Of a stretch of 64,000 bases of DNA, positions 11,610 through 21,021 are shown piece after piece. Source of the stretch: Lepeophtheirus salmonis (lineage: Eukaryota; Arthropoda; Copepoda; Siphonostomatoida; Caligidae). The stretch spans positions 29,771,403-29,835,402 of the forward strand of contig NC_052138.2 of NCBI RefSeq assembly GCF_016086655.4, read 5' to 3'. Numbering within the stretch: the first letter of the stretch is position 1; each line of letters opens with the position of its first letter. The position numbers were made by a program, and so were the translations under genes. The notes below the pieces were generated by a model. The model made no database searches and had not been told where the DNA came from. It saw only the letters and a list, made by a program, of their open reading frames with translations.

Positions 11610-11960
11610 CCTTTGAATATGGTTCTCCAACAGGATGTAGCATTGGCACATAACGGCAATGTTACCCTGTCCTTTCTCCAGAAGAACATGGTTTTTGGGG
11701 AAAAGACAACAGTAGCCACACTACTCACCAGATGTGAACCCGTTGGGCTTTCCTTTCTGGGTGCATGTAGAGAGAAAGGCCTCTAGAATACGACACCCAA
11801 CCCTGTGGACTTGAAAGCCTCTGTCAATTTGATTTGAGACATATGGAGAAATAAAAAGGTCATACTCTACTTTCAGGCGCAGGTTAGAGGACATCATTAA
11901 GCTCTAATTGATGTCATATAGAGCTTTAATCAACCTAACTCTATATAAAAAAATTCTAAA
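11610..11960 (+). pseudogene. Tc1/mariner transposase C-terminal fragment
   Basis: The frame reads MVLQQDVALAHN, the second catalytic-Asp block (family pattern QQDGAPAHT), followed by TLSFLQKNMVF. A later frame holds NPVDLKASVNLI, which resembles the C-terminal DALKASV block. Stops and shifts interrupt it, and the N-terminal DNA-binding domain and first Asp block are absent. It lies directly after a ~400-bp repeat. Confidence 0.6.
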
Positions 11961-13320
11961 ATAAAAAAAGGTGCAACAATATTAGACTCATGAAGTATAT
12001 AGTTCTTGATTAAGTTCAGGGTTCCGAATCGGGAAAACAATTTTTATAATTTAAAATGAAAATTAAAAGTAATAACATTTGATAAAAACATTTTAATATT
12101 CAAAACATACATTATTTATTAAGTTATCTTTGATATAGTTCCTACAAAATGTGTGTAATAATAAATGTAAAATGAAGGATCATATTAGTGAATCAAATAT
12201 TTTTGCATATTTTATTGAGTGATTTTTTCAGTTTAACTTTTAAATATCTTATAGAATATTTTAAGAGGTTGCGTAAAAAATCAAAAAAAAATTGCGTGAA
12301 AATAATTTAATTATACTTTATATCCAATGTAATTGATTAGTATTCATTACAGATTTATTTCATCTAATCAATTTATTTATGTATATTTAATTTTGATACT
12401 TTTTCACGCCATCTTTTTTATTACTTATTAACTAAATATTCCATAAAAAGGTTGAACTAAAAAATAGACTGTTTTTTTGACAGAAAATCTTTTCAAGTCG
12501 TAATTTATTCGATTTAATCTGAAGTTTTAGCTATTATAAATATAAAACAATTAAAAAATATATTAACTCCAACAACGAAGCTGAACGGTTTTTTTTTATT
12601 CCCTCTGTTTGTTTGTATGTTGGTCGCCAGAATAACTGTAAAAGTTACCAATCAATTTTGATATAACTTGGCAAGAAGATTATATTTGGTTATATTAAGA
12701 GGCCATTAAATTTTGAGATGTCAATGTAGTACTCAATGTTAAAATAACTTTGAAACATATTAATATTGAGTTACAGTACTCAAATTGGTGTAATTATGTA
12801 GGTCTAATAAGTATGCTCTATATAGACAAAAAAAATCAAGCCAAAGTCACACAAAAGGTCAAAAATGCATAATCGACCATCAATTTTGAAAAAATTGAGA
12901 TACAAAGCTGAAATCATCTCTTTGTGGGACAAAATAAATATGTAACACATATTAAAGTATGAATGTTCTTCATATTAAACTTCATTTTTGACTTCAACAT
13001 ATATAAGAAATGATATTTCATTTTGGAAAAATGACCATAGGCGAAGGTTTTTGCTCTACCGAGTGCCCATTCTAGTTTTAATTTATTTTTCTATGATTAG
13101 ACGTATTTTAAAGGAACTGTATTCAAGATAACTTAATAAATAATGAATCTTTCGAATGCTGTAATACTTTTTATTAATTGTTATTCGCTTTAATTTTCAT
13201 TTACATAGACATTTCACGTCGAAATACGACTCTGAATCGAAATTATATAGTAAAAGCGTGATTTTTTAATAAAGCTCTAAAAACAATAATATATGTTGGT
13301 TTTAACCGACGGGGAGACAC
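11961..13320. other. Spacer with a Helitron-like dispersed repeat
   Basis: About 12560-13075 matches 43735-44010 in the same orientation (AGAGGCCATTAAATTTTGAG, and CGAGTGCCCATTCTAGTTTT near the right end). Parts recur in reverse at 41600-41740 and 43130-43240. No coding frame is recognised. Confidence 0.5.
12560..13075 (+). repeat. Dispersed non-coding repeat, longest copy (Helitron-like 3' end)
   Basis: The copy starts around AACAACGAAGCTGAACGG and ends GCTCTACCGAGTGCCCATT then CTAGT. CTAG-type 3' ends after GC-rich text are typical of Helitrons, but no hairpin was verified and no Rep/helicase is present. Related copies are at 43735-44010 (+), 41600-41740 (-) and 43130-43240 (-). Confidence 0.4.
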
Positions 13321-13321
13321 G

Positions 13322-13543
13322 GTTGAAATCCCGGCCTAGTGGGTGTGTTGTGTAACAACAAGACTAAAAAACGGGCTGTAACCCACCGTCAATTCTAAAT
13401 ATGTTTATTACTGGAAACCAAAGGGATTGCATATTCTCAAAGTGAATGCCGTCTCGGATGATATTACATGAATTGGCGGCGGGTTTTAACCCGTTTGTTA
13501 GTTGTGTTGGCACGCAACACAACTTGTGGGCCGGGATATCAAC
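13322..13543. repeat. Foldback hairpin with ~74-bp imperfect arms
   Basis: The left arm (13322-13395) contains GAAATCCCGGCC, ACGGGCTGTAACCCACCG and CAATTC. The right arm (13470-13543) reads GAATTGGCGGCGGG, AACCCGTTTGTTAG and GGGCCGGGATATC. These are imperfect reverse complements around a ~74-bp loop. A second, smaller self-complementary stretch follows (GATGTCCACTCTG with CCCAGTGGACATGC, 13557-13630). No protein frame fits it. Confidence 0.65.
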
Positions 13544-13649
13544 TGGGATTACAATGGATGTCCACTCTGATTGTAATGCATGAGTTGACGAAGGGTGCTA
13601 ACTCCAAATCAAGCCCAGTGGACATGCTGCATAACCTATGGGCCGAACA

Positions 13650-15020
13650 TTAAATTGTGTCTCTCGGAACATATTGTGAAATTTATAATTTCAATGATTT
13701 TGCACATTAACAGTCTAGTTCAGTTATTATGCACATTCACTAGTTTTTTTTGCATATTAACGGATTTCTTACATAAACTGCAATATATATATTGTCCATC
13801 TCATTATTTCTATGAAGAAAATTTTGACTATCATATAGGTACAAATACAAATATATTGATACGCTTTTTTTAATAATATTACTAATTAATATTATAATAC
13901 AGTATCTAGTAAAATATGTAGGATTTTAATAGTTTATAGGTATATGTAATTCATTTTAAAAATTGTGGATAAAAAATATGGTAATGATAGTCTGGGAGCC
14001 TGCCACGGAAGATTTCAGCCCATAAGGTAGAGAAAGTTTGACCTCCTGAAATTACTTATGTCACCTAGAACATTGTATTTTTTTTTTTTTGTTATCCTGT
14101 TCCCTTGGAGGGTATGGCCTCCAGACCCCCTGAAAATAGCCTCTGGACGGTTTTTTTTAACGCTAAGGTATATATAAAAAACTTGCACCAATGTATAGTA
14201 CTATATCAGGACATCATAAAAAACCATGACTGACAAAAAATTTCGTCGAAAAAGTGAGGTCAAACACCCCAAAGTCGCCCCAAAATCTTGAATTTATGAT
14301 TTATTTCACCTCATAAAGTAGATAAACAGAACTTGCATTAATGTAGAGTACTATCTCAGGGGATTATAAAAAACCAACACTGATAACCAATTTCTGTCCG
14401 CAAAAATTAAGTCAAACCCACCAAAAAGTACCCCCTTCCCCTTTAAAATAAATTAATATGTTGATAATTCTGTATCAGGACATTATAACAATCCTAATCT
14501 TCCTATGTTTTCAGTTACACATTGTATTATAAACTTTATAGGTAAATATTTAAATAAAAATTACAAAGAAATTTGCCATAGATAGTGTGGATTTAAAACC
14601 TCCTTGTCACTGGATTCACTTTCCTCACAAGTATCGTCATCTTCGTCCACATTCACTTAAAGAAAAAACACAAAAGAAATATAATTTCATTAATATCATT
14701 TTCTTAACAAAATTATCCATTTACCTGTATTAAAATTGAGATAAAATATAATTTTGATATATTTTGCATTAGTAGGGAATTTAGTTGGACAAAATTCAGA
14801 CATAATAGTTTTAAGTTTTTAAACCGAATTTGCCCTTTTTATCCAACATATGAACAGTTGTTTTTATTTTAGCCATTTATTGGGAAGAATTTTGCACACT
14901 TTTTCAGTTTCTAACACTTTCAGAGTTTTCTTGAATATTTTTGTACCCACAAAGTTGTGTTAGGCAAACATGCAATTCGTAACTTACCTTCTGCACTATT
15001 TTCTTGGAAAGATCTGGCTC
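13650..15020. other. AT-rich spacer with a degenerate tandem repeat
   Basis: Between about 14000 and 14510 a unit of roughly 145-150 bp recurs two to three times (AATGTATAGTACTATATCAGG, then AATGTAGAGTACTATCTCAGG, then CTGTATCAGGACATTATAA). The rest is unremarkable AT-rich DNA. Confidence 0.5.
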
Positions 15021-15027
15021 TGTGTAA

Positions 15028-15566
15028 TCAATATGCTATGATTTTTGGGGGAGAATCACCCTCGAACCACACAAACTGGTAGCAACCATTTACATTCTTC
15101 CATCCACACACCTGGGGAAATAATCCTGCTTGGGTGGATCTAGTTGCAGTTAGCCACCGTCTTGCAACTAAATGAATGCGACGTATGTTTTGGAGTAGTG
15201 ATATTGAACATAGTGGTAAAAAACTGTCATCCAACTTCCGCACACATATTATTCGTTCCTTAACTTTCATCGGTTTGTTCTTGTTCAAAAACAACTGTAA
15301 CCGCAATTCTTTAATATATGTCATTTTCTTGTTGGTGTACATCTTGCACACAAATTTGTCAACTTCGGCATTAGCGGATGTGTTGATTTCAGATGCAAAT
15401 CCAAGCTGGCTAAACGCTAACTGTGCTTCTTTGTTTTTCAGGAAGAGCTTTAGTGGTATTACTTTCCCCTTCCATTAAATGACGATGTATAGTCACAACC
15501 CGTTAAGGCATGATAGGTAAATATTGATTTGCAGAATGATTCGCCAAGTGCAGCATCAATAAGTCG
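15028..15566 (-). pseudogene. Fragment of a multicopy arthropod protein family with a TGCD motif, function unknown
   Basis: On the minus strand the frame reads GESFCKSIFTYHALTGCDY, then after a 1-base shift KLFLKNKEAQLAFSQLGF, and ends with CGWKNVNGCYQFVWFEGD. Proteins with HALTGCDTTSA and a GW-x-x-VDG-x-W motif occur in many copies in arthropod and cnidarian genomes and look mobile-element-associated. I cannot assign a biochemical role. The piece is broken by a frameshift near 15478 and abuts a gypsy-type remnant in the opposite orientation at 15567. Confidence 0.45.
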
Positions 15567-17690
15567 GTTTGAGGCTTACGCGGAGATACGGAAGAAGATG
15601 TGGGAGCCCCGAACTTTGGTAGACGTCTACTTAACCCAAATTAAGACCTTGGTAGACATAATCGTGACAGGGAATAAAGAGGATGTAGCCAAAGGGCATT
15701 TCGTGATGAGTTAAGATACTCCTAATATATAGTCCATGCCAATGTCAGAAGTGGTTGTTGTCGCTAGGGGGCTTCTTGCAAATGCAAGAATGAACATAGA
15801 CGACGAGTGTAATCAGTATGGGCACGTTGCGAGAGGAGCGATGCCTTGTCATGGAAACCATGATCGACAAAAACCCGATCAGTCTTGGGGGGTCAATATG
15901 CTATAACAGTGCAGCTGACAGTTACTATGACGACATTATTGTTGATACGGGGAAAGTGGTGGTGGGCGATGTAAGGTGTCTACTCTCAAGTCACGGCCTC
16001 GAGTGTAAAGATCCAGTAAGGTTGGAGAATGTGACTGTACTCGGGCTCAAAATTGATAAGGGAAGAAACGGACATTACGGTAGAAGAACTGAAGGAGATT
16101 AGTTCGCTATTAAATCCGACGGGCTAACGAAACGCAAACTACTTTCAATGTGTGGGATGTTAGTTGGCCATTATCCGGTTGCTGGGTGGTTGAGGATTGC
16201 TGTAAGCTTCATCAAGATGTGTTGTCAAGCAGAAGTCTGGGAAGATGATTCAGGGTACCTATAACTGAAGCTGTTTGAGGAGGTTCTCAATTGAGTTAAG
16301 AAAGATACGAACGAGAGTTTCAGTTGTGGTGTGACGCAAGTTCCATAGCATACGGAGTGGTTTTGACGAAGGATGAAAGTACTATTGAAGATGGAGCATG
16401 GCTTTGAAAGAAAGAATATGGCGATCACATCAACCTCGCAGAGCTCACAGCAGTGTTGGACGGTGTGAACATGGCGCTTAATTGGGATAAAATTTTTTAC
16501 AGATTCAGCCTCAGTGGTTTCCCTCTTATCCTCGTCCCTGAAGAAGAACAAGAAGATAAAAGTATCGGTTCTGTCGGAGATGCTTGTGAAAAGGCGAATT
16601 GCTATTTTAATGAATGCCTTTTATTCCTACAACGTATCTTGCGAAGTGCAACTTGTATCTACAACCAAGAACCGAGCAGACGCGTTAACGAGAGTACCAT
16701 AGGAGTAGATCTGGCAAACCGTATACTGCATCTGTCTATACAAAAAGGCTTAAGAAAATCCACGAGAAGCATCACCGGGGAGCAGAGGTAACTTTGCATT
16801 TTGCGAGGAAGCTTCACACAAAATTTAGGAAGCAGCGAGTGGAAGACGTCGTGAAGGAATGTAAGAACTGCCAAAGCATAGATTCACATCCAATCACAGC
16901 AGTCAGAGGGTCTCTTGGTGTTGACAGGGACTGGAAACGTTTGACTTTAGACATTACTCATTGGGAGGGAAGAAGTTTCTCATTGTTATTGATTGTGGAT
17001 ACAGTCATTTTGCCGTGTTGAGAGAAAGTGAGGAGGAGACAACGAGAATGATAAACCAAATATTTAGTTAATTAAGCCCACCTCACAAGACCTTCCTTCG
17101 TAACTGCCGCAGTTTCAGGTTGGCAACGCTTCGAAACTTATGTTCAAATTGGTCGGTGAAAGTTATCTTCCGCTGTTCTTATCGCCCGTCTGGTAATGGT
17201 GTTATTGAGAAGCACCATTGATTTGTAAAAAAATGGCGGCAGGGACAAGGGCAACCATTGAGGAGTGTATATTTTGTTACAATATGATACTGGCGAGTAG
17301 GAACAGAGACACACCAGCGGAATGCCTATTTAAGATGAAATGGCGGGACCCATAATTGGAGGAAAGCAGCTGCCGAACTGGTGAAAGAGAACCCTATAAC
17401 ATTTATTCTACTGGGACGAGGTATGAGCTAAGCCTCCAGGCGCTCGATGTTCGATTAAATGGAATAGAGGGCTAATAACAAAAATAAACTCTAAATTCAG
17501 TGTAGACGTGAACGGTATACCAAGGCACATTTACGACTTGAGAAAGATGGTTGAGTCATCACCTCAAGTCCAAGGAGCCAAAGAAGTGGATAAGATTGGG
17601 TAGTGGACCCAAAATAAGGCCTTCGAAAGTAGGGTCAGCCGCAATCAAAGATTGCCTGGCCATTTCAATTACTTTGTACCATAACATGTT
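15567..17690 (+). mobile_element. Ty3/gypsy-like retrotransposon remnant (gag, protease, RNase H, integrase pieces)
   Basis: Pieces in order on the + strand, in shifting frames: a gag-like segment (FEAYAEIRKKMWEP, 15568-15714); a decayed zinc knuckle (CNQYGHVARGAMPC, 15810-15850); a protease-like DIIVDTG segment (15925-16100); an RNase H-like region (CDASSIAYGVVLTKDES, 16328-16500); the integrase zinc finger (HEKHHRG, then CKNCQS, 16755-16885); the integrase core start (LTLDITHWEG, about 16940-16970); the GNGVIEKHH region (about 17190); and a C-terminal tail around 17480-17590. Reverse transcriptase between protease and RNase H is largely missing. Stops and frameshifts are frequent and LTRs were not found. 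It is dead, probably Ty3/gypsy-like; the exact clade is not determinable by eye. Its GC content is visibly above the background. Confidence 0.7.
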
Positions 17691-17911
17691 ATTTTTGGTG
17701 TTTCATATTTTCCGTTTCTTTGTGTATTATTAGTTTGGTTATTTGTTGTTGCTTTTGATAGTATTTGTAAATTTGATTTTAACTGTGACATTAAGATCAC
17801 AGGGACGTATAGCTCGAACGATTCGAATCGCTTCGGAACTCGAGACATAACGAGTGGTTCAACCTAAATATTCCTGTTTTGGCGGGTAGTTGAAATAAAG
17901 GTAGTATGTCA

Positions 17912-19155
17912 AAACGTCGAATGGACAAAACGTCCAATAGACAAAAAGTTGACTGAAAAATATTACATTTCAAAATATGAAAAACAGTTTCTAAAACATT
18001 TCACTCCAGACATTTTCCGCCCGAGATATTTACCCCACCACCCCTACAGTAAGGGACCTACATGAACTCCCATTTATATCTCAAAATTTGTGACTATTTC
18101 GGATACCAAAGGGCCCAAAATGAGATGAAACACACCGCTGTTAATTAAATTACTTTTAAGGCCCCTCTCAACACGGCAATTTATTCCAGGAAAATTAATA
18201 GTTATAACGTTTATAAATATTAAATATTCTATTATTTTCTCATACATATAAAATAAGAAATGTAAAATTATAAATTCTGACCAATGCAACGTTCATATTT
18301 TAAAATATCCATATTTTCATATTTATTAAAGACATTAGATAATTTTTTATTAACTTTTTCATACTTTTGGGATGGCTCCATGTATTTTATGATTTTCTTT
18401 TTCAGGTGTTGCAGCATTTACTCTACAGACATTTCCCACCCGAGACATCCCCACCCTCCTACATAAACAACAATTATGGCGCCTCGGCCCTAATTTCCCA
18501 TTTATACCACAAAAGTTAGGATGTTTTCATGTATCGCAGGGTCTCAAAAAGGGATGAAACCCACCACTGTCAGATAAATAACATTCAAAGGCCACTCCCA
18601 ATACCACAATTTATATTCAGGAAGTTGAGGCTGCTTTCGGGTACCGCCGGTTTCCAAAACGAGATTAAACCCAAAACAGCCTCAAATTTCGAAAGACCTT
18701 CGGGGGGTAAATGTAAGTTGTGGCGGTGGGTCTCATCCCATTTTGAGGCCTGGGGGTACTCCCAAACAGTCCTAACATTCGGGGTGTAAAGTAGGGGATG
18801 GGAGGGGCTCTTAGTGTTTGCTTAGATATTGACATTGGGTTTCATTCCATTTTGGGACCAGAGTGTTCTCGAAAATAGCACCAACATTTGGGGTGTAAAT
18901 GAGGGGCTCTTAGTGGTTATTAAATAGTGGCGGTGGGTTTAATTCAATTTGGGATACGGCGGTACCTGAAAACAGCCCACCATTGGGGTTTTATAAGGGG
19001 GTTGGGAGGGGCCCTTACTGGTAGTTTATATAGCAGTATTGGTGGTGGAGGGAAAGTTTCAGGCGTGAAATGTCTGAATGGGATATATCGCATCACCATT
19101 TGGAGGAGCCCCTTATTTATATTCTACGGTCGACGTTTTGTCCACGCACCGAAAT
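17912..19155. mobile_element. Foldback-type element: inverted arrays of ~100-bp units with shared ends
   Basis: The left end carries ACGTCGAATGGACAAAACGT (about 17914-17933). The right end carries GGTCGACGTTTTGTCCACGC (about 19128-19147), partly its reverse complement. Inside, at least three rightward units (about 18700, 18830 and 18927) repeat text like GGTGGGTTTCATCCCATTTT and GGGGTGTAAATGAGGGG. Units on the left half (about 18060-18180, 18490-18600 and 18600-18690) carry the reverse complement (AAAATGAGATGAAACACACC). The whole could form a large hairpin. No transposase frame is seen, so it is a non-autonomous element or a satellite-like foldback. Confidence 0.6.
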
Positions 19156-19159
19156 AAAT

Positions 19160-20510
19160 ACCTCTAGAGAGGAACATTTAGATATACTAAAGCTCGGTTG
19201 GTTAGATCCATATTAATTTAGAACGATACAGGCTTTAAGGTTAATTGACTTAATAAATAAAAAAAAACATGGTAACCTCTGACGTATTATACAAATATGC
19301 ATCATCCTTATATATTATATTGTTTTTCAGGTATGGGGTCCAAGAGTTAGGTATTACTTAAATGTCTGTTGAACAAAAGCGGAGCACAAGGGAAATAAGC
19401 AAATAAATAGGGATTAATATCCAATAAAAAGTAATTTTACATTTTCCAGAAACTGAATTGTTGACATGTTTCTTTTACGTAAAAAAATTAGTATACATAT
19501 TTTGTTGAAAATATACAGTAATACCATGGTATATTTATTCCCCCAAGCATACGAGTTTTTGAGATACGAGGTGGATTCTAAGCATAAGTATTTTCATTAA
19601 CATACGATATCTTTTTTTTCTTCTGAGAATCGACAACGGGACGCGAGAGCCACTTCTAGTTTTAGTTTTTTAGTTACTTCTTTCGGTATACATTGCTTTG
19701 ACTTACGAGCTCGATTCAGGAACGAATTAAACTCGCACGTCAAGTTGCTGTAGCTCGAGAGACTTCAAAAGAGGAATATATATTAATGATGTTGGTTAGT
19801 GCATATTTATTTAAAGCGATACAGTTGTTAAATAACATGAAGGTCCAGACCTATACAACCATTGGAAATTGTCTAAAATAGCCTTTGTTCACAGCAGTTG
19901 AGTATCTCTTATGTAAAATTACTACATAATTATTGTGTTCTCAAAGTATATTTGATAGTAATATATCATTCATACTATTACATCAAGTTGTTTTATTGGG
20001 GCTAAATCCTTAGATTAGGTTCAATGATCGAACGTTTTTTGTGTTAATTATAAAAACTTAAGTCAATGGATTAAGATCAATGTTTGAGCCAGACTTGACG
20101 TTGAATATCAATATTTATAGGCCTACGGCACAATAACTCGATTATATTACTACCTTTATTCAAAATTGTGTTTTCTAAAAACCAAGATATTTTTATTTTA
20201 TTTTCTAAAATGTGCGTAAACAACGGTGTTAGACGACAGAAGAAAAGGGTGGAGGAGGTCAAAAATACTCTAAAAACTGGCGATACGGTTAAAAGATGCC
20301 CACTTACTCAAAAATGCGTTGGTAGAGAAGAAAAAACAGCATATTCTTAAGTATTACTGATTGTTAATGTTATTATATAAGGATTTTTGAGTCCATCCTT
20401 TTGAAGTAAATGATGAATAATGATTATTTAAATATTGATTGATGCTGCAATATAAAATTCTTAGAAGAAAATGATATTAAATTATTATTTTGTTGATTAA
20501 GAAGTGAAAT
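19160..20510. other. AT-rich spacer upstream of the attractin gene
   Basis: No family recognised. The 60-codon frame at 20168-20350 is probably chance. Confidence 0.4.
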
Positions 20511-20515
20511 CTAGT

Positions 20516-21021
20516 TAATGGTACAAAGAAGCTGACACAAGAGTCAAGGAAGTAAATAAAGAGATATTAAGCTGCTAAAACGAAGCTGATAGAAGAGAAG
20601 GTTTGAGAGTGTGTGTAACCAATGTAACCGTAGGGGAGTGGAGGATCAGAAAAACTCTCTCTGTGCCTAGACTTTCTCTGCCTGTCTGTCTGTTCTTCTT
20701 TCTCTCTTTGTTGGATAGAGGTAGGTAGAAGAAGAAAAAGAGAGTGAGTGAGTGGGAATGGGAGGAAGAAAGGAAAGAAAAAAAAAGGAGAGAGAGAGCT
20801 AGCTAGCTGTGGATTGAGAAGTGAGCTAAGAAGCTGCTGCTGCTAGCAGCTTCTGCTGGATGGATGAGGAATGTTTCAAATGAATGAGGACTGAGGAGAA
20901 TCATAAAGAAAAAAAGGAGACTTCTGAGATTGATTAAGAAGTGAGCTTACTTTGAAGACCAAGTCTATTAGGAAGAGTGGATCAAGTATGATTTGAAGAT
21001 GGAGGAAAAGACGATATAAAG
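20516..21021 (+). promoter_or_regulatory. Probable 5' leader/promoter-proximal region of the attractin gene
   Basis: Purine-rich DNA unlike the AT-rich surroundings. It includes a GAGAGAGAGAG run at 20788-20798 (a GAGA-factor-like motif, inference only) and a perfect 9-bp-arm hairpin GAAGCTGCT..AGCAGCTTC at 20830-20853. An in-frame TGA at 20989-20991 precedes the ATG at 21022, which supports that start. The transcription start was not located. Confidence 0.4.

Noticed and set aside
13330..13360. tRNA gene suggested by GGTTGAAATCCCG
   Set aside because: No matching A box, anticodon arm or acceptor pairing found; the text is explained by a longer inverted repeat.
15176..15478. Plus-strand 100-codon frame
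   Set aside because: It is the antisense of the minus-strand TGCD-family fragment, which has recognisable motifs.
16225..16551. Minus-strand 108-codon frame
   Set aside because: Antisense to the RNase H region of the gypsy-type remnant.
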